Below are positions 1-5,502 of a stretch of DNA of 5,890 nucleotides, piece after piece. The stretch is from Dehalococcoidia bacterium (GTDB lineage: Bacteria; Chloroflexota; Dehalococcoidia; GIF9; UBA5629), in assembly GCA_030604795.1 (NCBI GenBank), contig JAUVVE010000061.1, positions 1-5,890 on the forward strand. The letters run 5' to 3'. The position numbers and the translations under genes were made by a program. The notes beneath the pieces are model-generated. The model had not been told where the DNA came from. It saw only the letters and a program-made list of their open reading frames with translations, and ran no database searches. How positions within the stretch are numbered: the first letter of the stretch is position 1; every line of letters starts with the position of its first letter.

Positions 1-213
1 GTATTGCTCTTCGCCTACTGTTACACCACCGGCGGCATTGACTGTATCCCGTCCGATTTCGGCACCGTACCAGTGGTGTTCGCCCTGGATATACTCCATC
101 GGCCCGATGACGCCGATCTTGATCGTCTTGGCTTCTTCAGGGGCGGCGCAGGCGGGAAGAACCAAGGCAACCAGTAATATACTAGCCAACAATGAGAAAA
201 GAATCTTCTTCAC
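1..213 (-). CDS. ABC transporter substrate-binding lipoprotein, N-terminal part (cut by window edge)
   Basis: Only the first 71 codons lie in the window. The GTG start at 211-213 is preceded by a strong AGGAGGT (224-230). The protein opens with a lipoprotein signal: a KK n-region, a hydrophobic core (residues 4-19) and the lipobox LPAC, so Cys22 should be lipidated after cleavage by signal peptidase II. The mature part begins with a charged linker and then IKIGVIGPMEY (residues 31-41), followed by GEHHWYGAEIGRDTVNAAGG. This is the usual opening of type I periplasmic-binding-fold proteins of the branched-chain amino acid / amide ABC uptake class. I infer an extracytoplasmic solute receptor; the ligand cannot be told from this fragment. 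It is separated from the operon on its right by about 720 bases, so it probably has its own promoter. Permease and ATPase genes would be expected beyond the left edge. Confidence 0.85.
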   Translation of the reverse strand, partial: MKKILFSLLASILLVALVLPACAAPEEAKTIKIGVIGPMEYIQGEHHWYGAEIGRDTVNAAGGVTVGEEQY

Positions 214-223
214 TACGTGATTA

Positions 224-230
224 ACCTCCT
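224..230 (-). promoter_or_regulatory. Ribosome binding site deciding the GTG start of the lipoprotein gene
   Basis: AGGAGGT on the minus strand, 10 bases before the GTG at 213. The spacing is slightly long, but the match is strong, and the frame gives a clean signal peptide from this GTG. There is no ATG closer to it. Confidence 0.7.
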
Positions 231-487
231 GTGTAAGTTTTGTCTACATCGATTAGTTGGTTTGGGAGCAATCGTCATGCATCGACTGTCTCCCGGCTGT
301 GAAATTTTGCTTTCCTAAGTTCTACCACCCCCTTCTCTTTATTCATTCTGTAAGCCTATTGGTTTCCACTCACCGCCGGTCACAAGCAGTCTACGGGGGA
401 TGACCGCAAGCGATGAGACAGCATCAAACAATAAGGGTGACAAACGAGTGCCCCCACACCCGTTAGCACATTATACTACATCCGTCA

Positions 488-520
488 AGCCCCTCCGGGC
501 TACTGAACTAGTTCAGGCTA
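488..520. repeat. Hairpin plus 14-bp perfect palindrome, operator-like
   Basis: A 5-bp stem (AGCCC 488-492 with GGGCT 497-501) sits next to the perfect palindrome CTGAACTAGTTCAG (503-516). A direct repeat GGCTAC occurs at 498-503 and 516-521, bracketing the palindrome. The site lies just upstream of the TATAAT at 470-475 as read on the minus strand, so it could be an operator for the lipoprotein gene. Neither strand has a T-run after it, so it is not a typical terminator. No known regulator consensus was recognised. Confidence 0.4.
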
Positions 521-580
521 CCAGAGTATACCATACATTGATGGGTTTTGAGAATAGCCCACAGAAGGAAACACCAGCCT

Positions 581-611
581 TGTACTGGCGAGGCTGAAGC
601 CTCGCACTACA
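581..611. repeat. REP-like hairpin (perfect 7-bp stem, TGAA loop)
   Basis: GCGAGGC (588-594) pairs perfectly with GCCTCGC (599-605) around a TGAA loop. After a small internal loop, TGTA (581-584) pairs with TACA (608-611). The layout TGTA–GC-rich stem–TACA is that of interspersed palindromic elements common in some bacterial genomes. There is no adjacent T-run on either strand, so termination is unlikely to be its main role. Confidence 0.45.
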
Positions 612-718
612 TTGGTTGGCCTGAAGAAAAGCGTGAGTTGATGAGCCGTTATCGCAGAGTATCAACAGGGGGCTATCTGCGGAGACCGGCTTATGGAGCT
701 ACAGAGGCCGAACTTGAC

Positions 719-735
719 GGCCATCATTGATGGCC
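719..735. repeat. Perfect 8-bp inverted repeat with 1-base centre
   Basis: GGCCATCA–T–TGATGGCC. It could be a protein-binding dyad or a tight hairpin. It has no flanking T-run and lies about 50 bases upstream of the plus-strand promoter at 788-816. Confidence 0.45.
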
Positions 736-787
736 ATCAGGGATTGACACCGACCAACAGTTGACAGTTACCCAGCACATACAAAAC

Positions 788-816
788 TTGACAAACCGGA
801 CGGACTGTGCTATATT
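788..816 (+). promoter_or_regulatory. Near-perfect sigma70-type promoter for the plus-strand RNA
   Basis: The -35 TTGACA (788-793) is a perfect match, the spacer is exactly 17 bases, and the -10 TATATT (811-816) has five of six consensus bases. The TG at 808-809 makes an extended -10 (TGCTATATT). Transcription would start near 823-824. No plus-strand protein gene follows; only the structured stretch 824-936 does. Confidence 0.75.
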
Positions 817-823
817 TCATGAT

Positions 824-936
824 GTCCCAAGTGATTGAGCTAGGACCGGGGAGGTAGGGCTCAGCGCAAGGTAGGCGATGGCCGAAAAGCGCGAGGCAGG
901 AGCAACCGGGAGGGGCGAGGTTACTTGGGGCTTTTC
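824..936 (+). ncRNA. Candidate structured small RNA, family unknown
   Basis: The sequence folds, by eye, into an enclosed three-hairpin structure. Closing stem: 825-832 with 923-930 (CCCAAGT/ACTTGGG plus one G·U). Hairpin A: TGAGC 836-840 with GCTCA 859-863, inner ACC 845-847 with GGT 853-855, loop GGGGA. Hairpin B: GCGC 864-867 with GCGC 889-892, inner GGC 874-876 with GCC 881-883. Hairpin C: AACC 904-907 with GGTT 919-922, abutting the closing stem, with a purine-rich loop GGGAGGGGCGA. A U-rich tract (931-938) follows directly. A very strong promoter ends seven bases before the start. It lacks the hallmark bases of 4.5S/SRP RNA, RNase P RNA, tmRNA, tRNA and known riboswitches, and it is shorter than typical 6S RNA. 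The G-rich loops resemble Shine-Dalgarno sequence and could pair with C-rich targets. Role unknown; the RNA's existence is inferred from promoter, fold and U-tract together. Confidence 0.6.
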
Positions 937-938
937 TT
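904..938 (+). terminator. Likely 3' end of the small RNA
   Basis: The last hairpin (AACC/GGTT) and the 3' strand of the closing stem (ACTTGGGG) run directly into CTTTTCTT. This is not a classical local GC-rich terminator hairpin, because the strongest pairing partner of ACTTGGG lies 90 bases upstream. The exact end point is therefore uncertain. Confidence 0.4.
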
Positions 939-2388
939 ATTTACCGCGTCCTTCTTGAACCAATTCCGGATTGAGTGCACCGATAAAGGGCAGGTTTCTA
1001 TATTCCCCGTGGTAGTCCAGTCCGTAGCCGACCACGAACTCGTCCGGGATTTCGAAACCTATGTAATCAAGCGACACGTCGACAAGGCGACGGACTCGCT
1101 TATCTAGCAGGGTACAGACATGCAGGCTGGCCGGCTTGTGTGACCGAAGATGGTCGAGGACGTAGTTTAGCGTCATGCCGGTGTCAACGATATCTTCGAC
1201 CATCAGTACATCCAGTCCGGCTATGGTGGTATCGAGGTCCTTGGTTATCTTGACTGCTGGCTCGGCGTTACTACCATAGTAGGAGATTGCCATGAAGTCT
1301 AGGGTAAGCGGTAGGGAAATGTGTTGCATCAGGTCAGCCATAAAGCAGATGACGCCTTTGAGGATACCAACCAGAACCAGCTGGTGGCCGACATAGTCGT
1401 GGGAGATGCGTTCGGCCAAAGCTTTGGTCTGCCGCTCAATCTGAGTGTGGCTAAACAGAACCCGGTCTATTCCCTGCACCTTCGTCTCGCCCAAAGGTCC
1501 GTAGCCGTATTTTGCCAGTAGTCTCAAGTAGTCGTTCTTGTTGAGCAGCTTGATGTTGATCTCAGGGTGGAGTTGTTTGAGACGGCGCAATTTGCGGTTT
1601 TTTTCTGTAATCAAGCTTTGCTTGATGGTGGTCAACTCGATGTAGAGGTCTAGCTCTGGCAGGTAAAAATCCGGAGTGAACATTTCTGCGACTTTGCTGT
1701 TCTGCCAGGCCAGTGGGAAGGAGCGGGGTTCATAAAGCCACTCGATACGATAGAAATCAAGTAATCTGGCGAATTCTTCCTCGCTGGGATGACCGAAGCT
1801 GGATGGCCTCAGCGATGAGGCGGGTAACTCAGGCGCCTCGGTCAGGTTTCGCTGTTTGGTTATCTTCTTTCTGTGCTCAGCTTCCAGCAGTTGGTAGAGT
1901 TCGGTTTTCTCCAGAGTAATGGCGAGCATATTGGCCACCGCGGCCAGGAAGTCCTTGTCACCCTGCGAGAAGTGTCTCGGCTCCTGCGTATAGATTCGAA
2001 CTTCTCCGACCACTTCTGTCTTCTGTAGTAGCGGAGCCCCCAGTATGGAGCTTATTCTCTCCATCTCGGCCGCTTCGGGGTACTGCGCTCGCTTGTCTTG
2101 TGAAACATCGAAGATAGCCACCACTTTTCCTTCCAGGATATCGGGAAGGCTCCTATGGGCATTCAGTGCTCCCTTGCGGAGGTACAAGTCGCTCAGGCCA
2201 TGGGCGGCAACGATGTCGAGATACTCCTTCTGGGCATTGAGGAGCATTATGGAGCATCCGGCGGCTTTCAGTGCCTTGGCCGTGCTCTTGGCGATAGAAG
2301 TGAGGACTCTTTTGAAAGGTAAGGATGAATTAGCGGTCTTAGCTATCTGTTTGAAGGCTTGAGAGTAGCTATTGTCGGGGTTGTCCAT
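937..2388 (-). CDS. hpt: GAF / PD-(D/E)XK-like / hypoxanthine phosphoribosyltransferase fusion
   Basis: A 483-residue protein with three parts. Residues ~15-165 look like a GAF sensor domain (AAGCSIMLL, GAPLLQ…VVGEVRIY, ending in a long helix). Residues ~200-295 resemble a restriction-endonuclease-like fold: FTPDFYLPELDLYIELT (D240, E251), but Thr253 replaces the usual catalytic Lys, followed by a Lys/Arg-rich helix. Residues ~305-475 are a complete phosphoribosyltransferase: GILKG (341-345), the PRPP loop VLMVEDIVDTGMTL with E398, D399 and D402, LLDKR (Lys430, likely purine contact) and YRNLPFIG. The last domain should convert hypoxanthine or guanine plus PRPP to IMP or GMP in the cytoplasm. 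Ordinary bacterial HPRTs have about 180 residues, so 300 residues are extra. It begins 31 bases after nrdJ and is probably co-transcribed. The HPRT call is strong; the GAF call is good; the nuclease-like call is a motif-based inference. Confidence 0.9.
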   Translation of the reverse strand: MDNPDNSYSQAFKQIAKTANSSLPFKRVLTSIAKSTAKALKAAGCSIMLLNAQKEYLDIVAAHGLSDLYLRKGALNAHRSLPDILEGKVVAIFDVSQDKRAQYPEAAEMERISSILGAPLLQKTEVVGEVRIYTQEPRHFSQGDKDFLAAVANMLAITLEKTELYQLLEAEHRKKITKQRNLTEAPELPASSLRPSSFGHPSEEEFARLLDFYRIEWLYEPRSFPLAWQNSKVAEMFTPDFYLPELDLYIELTTIKQSLITEKNRKLRRLKQLHPEINIKLLNKNDYLRLLAKYGYGPLGETKVQGIDRVLFSHTQIERQTKALAERISHDYVGHQLVLVGILKGVICFMADLMQHISLPLTLDFMAISYYGSNAEPAVKITKDLDTTIAGLDVLMVEDIVDTGMTLNYVLDHLRSHKPASLHVCTLLDKRVRRLVDVSLDYIGFEIPDEFVVGYGLDYHGEYRNLPFIGALNPELVQEGRGK

Positions 2389-2390
2389 GC

Positions 2391-2400
2391 CTCCTCCTCC
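2391..2400 (-). promoter_or_regulatory. GGAGG-repeat ribosome binding site of the hpt fusion
   Basis: Overlapping GGAGGAGGAGG on the minus strand ends two bases before the ATG at 2388. The upstream GGAGG unit gives the usual 5-7 base spacing. It supports the ATG at 2386-2388 as the start. Confidence 0.65.
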
Positions 2401-2419
2401 CCGTGTGTAATCTTGTCAC

Positions 2420-4678
2420 CTATCCGCACTTGGTATAGCCGCAACTAGGGCAAATATGGCAGCCCTCTTGATAGATGAGGATATTGCCGCATTCAGGACA
2501 CTGCCCCGCCCAGTTCTTGGCTACTCCAAGGTCGTTGGGAGTAGTGTTGTCGGCATCTCTGATGTATTTCTCCAACACGCTGCCGATAGCGTCACCGCAG
2601 GAAAGGACAGCGCGACCTTGCTCCCAGGCGACAGAGGGGCAGCGAATGGCACGCAGCTGTTTTGCCACAGAGGCCATATCAATGCCTGACCTCAGGGCGA
2701 GAGAGATGAGCCGGCTTGTGGCTTCCAATTGTGCCGAAGCACAACCACCGGCTTTCCCCAAGCTGGAGAAGACTTCGCAGATCCCGTCATCGTCAAAGTT
2801 CACCGTGACATAGAGGTACCCGCAGCCGGTGGTTACTCGCTCGGTGACTCCTTTGGTGACTTTGGGTCGTGCTCTTGGGCTGAGTTTGGTTTCGGGCACT
2901 TCTTCGGCGTGGCTAATGGTCAGAACTTGGCTGTCACGGCTTCGGTCTCGGTAGATAGTTATCCCTTTTAGGCCTGACTTGTAGGCAAGCATATATACTT
3001 CAGCCACATCTTCTGGCGTGGCTTCGTAAGGGAGATTGACTGTCTTGGAAACAGCACTGTCAGTGAACTTCTGGAAAGCGGCTTGCATTCTCACGTGCCA
3101 CTCCGGAGTTATGTCATGAGCGGTGACAAAGACATCCTTTACCCAGTCAGGGATGTTGTCGATGTCGCGGAGCGTTTTCCCTTCGGCTAGCTGTTCCATG
3201 AGTTCTGGGGAATAGAAACCTTGTTCTTTGGCCACTTTCTCGAAGTAGGGATTGACTTCTATCATCTGTCTACCATCCAGGATGTGCCGAGTATAGACAA
3301 CAGCAAAAAGAGGCTCAATGCCACTGGAGCAGCCGGCGATAATGCTTAATGTGCCAGTAGGAGCGATGGTACTTCGTGAAGCATTGCGTGGCCTCAGTCC
3401 GTCATCTGTATCATAAATGCTTCCCTTGAAGGCCGGGAACAAGCCTCGCTGCTCTCCCAGCCTTACCGATTCCAACGTGGCCTCCTCCGATATGAAGCGC
3501 ATAACGTTTTCAGCCACTTCCAGTGCCTTTTGAGAGTCATAGGGAATGCCGAGCGTGATTAGCATGTCGGCAAAGCCCATAAGGCCAAGCCCGATCTTTC
3601 TGGTGGCCTTTGTCATCTCGTCTATCTGAGGCAATGGGAATTTGTTGACATCGATGACATCGTCGAGGAAGCGCACACCTAGCCTCGTGGTGTGACCTAA
3701 CTTGGCATAGTCAATTTCGGGTTGGTCGGCTTCATACTTGACCATTTTGGACAGGTTAATGGAGGCCAGATTGCATGACTCAAATGGAAGTAGAGGTTGC
3801 TCGCCACAGGGATTTGTGCTCTCAATTGTACCTAGGTTGGGCGTAGGATTACCCTTGTTTACCTGATCGATGAAGACGATACCTGGGTCACCGGTACGCC
3901 AGGCCATGTCTGTGATTCTCTGGAAGACCTCCCCGGCACCGAGTCTGCCAACCACCTCTTTAGTTCGTGGATTTAGCAAATCGTAGTCTGTGTTCTTCTT
4001 CACAGCATCCATAAACCGTGTGGTTACGGCGACTGACAGGTTGAAGTTGGTTAACGCCTTCGGATCGTCCTTGGCTGCGATGAATTCCAGGATGTCAGGA
4101 TGGTCGACATTGAGGATGGCCATATTGGCACCTCGCCGCATGCCGCCTTGTTTGATGACATCGGTGGCAATGTCAAAAGCTCGCATGAAAGATACTGGAC
4201 CGCTGGCGACGCCACCTGTGGAGCCGACTCTGTCCTTTTGAGGTCTGAGACGGGAAAAGGAGAAGCCAGTACCTCCGCCGCTCTTGTGGATTAGGGCTGT
4301 GTATTTCACCGCATCAAAAATAGACTCCATTGAGTCATCGATGGGGATAACAAAGCAAGCTGATAATTGTCCTAGCTCTCGCCCGGCATTCATTAAGGTT
4401 GGTGAATTGGGTAGGAATTCCGCAGATGTCATAAGCTGATAGAACTCTTCCTCCCAGTAACCGATGTCTGCCTTTGAGTCGTAGATAAGTTCGGCTGAGG
4501 CGATATGTTTGGCTACACGCCGGAACATCTCCTCTGGTGTCTCGATGACCTTTCCCTGGCTGTCCTTCCTTAGATATCTTCTTTCCAAGACTGTAAGTGC
4601 ATTTTCTCGGAGCTCTACACTGGATGTAGTCTCGGGCTTTACCTTGGCTACAGACGGTTGAACCGTCTTGGTCTCCAT
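2420..4678 (-). CDS. nrdJ: Adenosylcobalamin-dependent (class II) ribonucleotide reductase
   Basis: Reduces ribonucleotides to deoxyribonucleotides in the cytoplasm using a B12-generated thiyl radical, so it needs no oxygen. With the ATG at 4678 it has 752 residues. Visible motifs: LSACF (Cys108) and FESCNLASINL (Cys302) as the substrate-reducing pair; NPCGE (Asn289, radical Cys291, Glu293); APTGTLSIIAGCSSGIEP near 439-456. A TSCPD-type domain lies near 613-705 (TGCGYLYVTV, SLGKAGGCASAQLEATSRL), followed by a C-terminal cysteine cluster with CPEC at 727/730 and further Cys at 740, 743, 746 and 751, fitting a zinc ribbon and redox tail. I chose 4678 because AAGGAGGT ends seven bases upstream. 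The frame stays open to an ATG at 4759 (779 residues), which has no good ribosome site, and upstream sequence suggests a longer ancestral N-terminus (see 4783-4926). No ATP-cone is visible in the retained part. It lies downstream of nrdR and 31 bases before the hpt fusion. Confidence 0.95.
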   Translation of the reverse strand: METKTVQPSVAKVKPETTSSVELRENALTVLERRYLRKDSQGKVIETPEEMFRRVAKHIASAELIYDSKADIGYWEEEFYQLMTSAEFLPNSPTLMNAGRELGQLSACFVIPIDDSMESIFDAVKYTALIHKSGGGTGFSFSRLRPQKDRVGSTGGVASGPVSFMRAFDIATDVIKQGGMRRGANMAILNVDHPDILEFIAAKDDPKALTNFNLSVAVTTRFMDAVKKNTDYDLLNPRTKEVVGRLGAGEVFQRITDMAWRTGDPGIVFIDQVNKGNPTPNLGTIESTNPCGEQPLLPFESCNLASINLSKMVKYEADQPEIDYAKLGHTTRLGVRFLDDVIDVNKFPLPQIDEMTKATRKIGLGLMGFADMLITLGIPYDSQKALEVAENVMRFISEEATLESVRLGEQRGLFPAFKGSIYDTDDGLRPRNASRSTIAPTGTLSIIAGCSSGIEPLFAVVYTRHILDGRQMIEVNPYFEKVAKEQGFYSPELMEQLAEGKTLRDIDNIPDWVKDVFVTAHDITPEWHVRMQAAFQKFTDSAVSKTVNLPYEATPEDVAEVYMLAYKSGLKGITIYRDRSRDSQVLTISHAEEVPETKLSPRARPKVTKGVTERVTTGCGYLYVTVNFDDDGICEVFSSLGKAGGCASAQLEATSRLISLALRSGIDMASVAKQLRAIRCPSVAWEQGRAVLSCGDAIGSVLEKYIRDADNTTPNDLGVAKNWAGQCPECGNILIYQEGCHICPSCGYTKCG

Positions 4679-4685
4679 ATGCAGA

Positions 4686-4693
4686 ACCTCCTT
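4686..4693 (-). promoter_or_regulatory. Ribosome binding site for the internal nrdJ start
   Basis: AAGGAGGT, seven bases before the ATG at 4678. It is the best ribosome site near the 5' end of nrdJ. The same bases also encode Lys-Glu-Val in the longer open frame, so the match may be partly coincidental. Confidence 0.6.
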
Positions 4694-4782
4694 AACCGCG
4701 GCTTCGATCTGGGAAGCGGATGGTGTTCGCTGGCCCCGTGGCGGCACAAGGTGCTCCATTCCGGGCAGGGTGGGTTTTGGTT

Positions 4783-4926
4783 CTAGCCTTCGAATCGCTG
4801 GTCGGTAAGTTCTTCCAGCAGTTCCCTATTAGTTATACCCATGGACTCAGCCGCCGCAAAGATAGCTTTGGCCATACGGTTATGGTTGGTAGACGAGCCT
4901 TGGACTTTGCCTTGCCGGGTAGCCAC
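4783..4926 (-). pseudogene. Detached N-terminal extension of NrdJ (47 codons, frameshifted)
   Basis: GTG at 4924-4926 follows the nrdR stop TAG without a gap, and GGAGGC (4935-4940) lies eight bases upstream, so it looks translated and coupled to nrdR. The peptide has a basic start, then MAKAIFAAAESMGITNRE (18-35) and LLEELTDQ (36-43), then reads RFEG and stops at 4783. One extra base near 4796-4798 would join LTDQ to IRRLEPKPTLPGMEHLVPP and so, without a stop, to SASQIEAAVKEVL and the rest of nrdJ. Continuity of hydrophobic spacing across the junction supports one ancestral reading frame. The joined ~85-residue helical extension is faintly like an ATP-cone (AI..AA…EL.EELT…IE..VKEVL) but lacks the KRDGR strand, so that identity is uncertain. 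It could be a real mutation, a sequencing or assembly error, or a separate short peptide. I see no slippery heptamer for programmed frameshifting. Confidence 0.55.
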
Positions 4927-5460
4927 CTATTTCTGCCTCCGCTGGCGTTGACCCAGGTGGACGAGCTCTTCTTGGGATAGGAGAGGTAGCTGGCCGGGTG
5001 GTGGTGCTCCGGCATTGGTGTCCACCAAAGTGTCTACTGCCTGTTTTAGCGCAGCGATATCGGTAAACTCGCGGTAGACACTGGCAAAGCGGATATAGGC
5101 TATATGGTCTAGCTCACCCAGCCTTTCCATTACCATGTCTCCAATGGTGGCACTGGGTACTTCGGCTTTGCCGAGACGATAAAGCTCAGTCTCGATATTA
5201 TCTACGACCTTATCGATGGTGCCGGTTGGTAGCGGGCGCTTTTCACAGGCTTTGCGAATGCCGGCCAGCAGTTTATCTCGGTTGAACTCCTCACGCCTGC
5301 CGTCCTTTTTTATTATGAAGAGGTTTTTGGACTGGAGGCGTTCGTAGGTAGTGAAACGAGACGCGCAACCAACGCACTCACGGCGCCGCCTAATCCCGTC
5401 GCCCACGCTTCGGGAATCAATCACCTTTGACGCGGCATCACCGCAATAGGGGCACTTCAT
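4927..5460 (-). CDS. nrdR: Transcriptional repressor NrdR
   Basis: A nucleotide-sensing repressor of ribonucleotide reductase genes. The ATG at 5458-5460 gives 177 residues starting MKCPYCG, the family's normal start; the TTG one codon upstream is in frame but unlikely. The zinc ribbon has Cys3, Cys6, Cys29 and Cys32, with VIDSR and the basic RRRREC strand that contacts DNA. The ATP-cone spans about 47-136 (IIKKDGRREEFNRDKLLAGI near 49-68, then FASVYREF). The zinc ribbon is two residues shorter than in the NrdRs I remember. The C-terminus carries about 25 extra residues, proline-rich then charged (GAPPPGQLPLL…QRQRRQK), beyond the usual ~150-155. It is first in the operon, directly before the nrdJ extension, and probably represses its own promoter. 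Confidence 0.96.
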   Translation of the reverse strand: MKCPYCGDAASKVIDSRSVGDGIRRRRECVGCASRFTTYERLQSKNLFIIKKDGRREEFNRDKLLAGIRKACEKRPLPTGTIDKVVDNIETELYRLGKAEVPSATIGDMVMERLGELDHIAYIRFASVYREFTDIAALKQAVDTLVDTNAGAPPPGQLPLLSQEELVHLGQRQRRQK

Positions 5461-5468
5461 CAATGAAT

Positions 5469-5481
5469 CCCCCCGCCCCCC
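5469..5481 (-). promoter_or_regulatory. G-tract at the nrdR ribosome binding position
   Basis: Two runs of six G separated by one C, ending eight bases before the ATG at 5460. No canonical AGGAGG is present, so the G-run must serve as the Shine-Dalgarno element through G·U pairing. This is unusual compared with the strong sites of the neighbouring genes. Confidence 0.5.
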
Positions 5482-5502
5482 AACAAAATGTGGTGCTCAA
5501 GC

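Larger units (their letters stand above)
214..787. other. Intergenic stretch with dyads, no convincing gene
   Basis: About 570 bases without a gene I can support. The short open frames here have no ribosome binding site and no recognisable protein pattern. On the minus strand there is a perfect TATAAT at 470-475, but no good -35 at 16-18 bases, so it is only a weak candidate for the lipoprotein promoter (it would leave a ~250-nt leader). I looked for T-box, cobalamin, FMN, SAM, glycine and cyclic-di-GMP riboswitch signatures in that leader and saw none that hold together. Dyads within the stretch are listed separately. Confidence 0.6.

Noticed and set aside
214..475. Possible riboswitch or T-box in the long leader before the lipoprotein gene (GGGTGGTAGAAC on the minus strand, near 319-332)
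   Set aside because: Only a partial resemblance to the T-box antiterminator; no specifier loop, AGUA loop or terminator alternative could be found.
470..475. TATAAT as a firm promoter for the lipoprotein gene
   Set aside because: No acceptable -35 at 16-18 bases and no extended -10; kept only as a weak candidate.
400..730. Two overlapping plus-strand open frames of 60-65 codons in the left spacer
   Set aside because: No ribosome binding sites, no recognisable protein pattern, and they cross the palindromic elements; chance frames.
824..936. Small RNA as 4.5S/SRP RNA or as a tRNA-like cloverleaf
   Set aside because: The apical GGAA tetraloop and its conserved symmetric loop are missing, both arms are G-rich so no long hairpin forms, and there is no T-loop or anticodon arm. 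The GGTAGG…GAGCAACC resemblance to SRP is superficial.
4783..4803. Programmed -1 ribosomal frameshifting between the extension and NrdJ
   Set aside because: No X-XXY-YYZ slippery heptamer and no obvious downstream stimulatory stem near the junction; an indel or sequencing error is simpler.
4720..5015. Further open frames on both strands over the nrdR-nrdJ junction
   Set aside because: They are shadows of nrdR and the nrdJ extension in other frames, without start signals.
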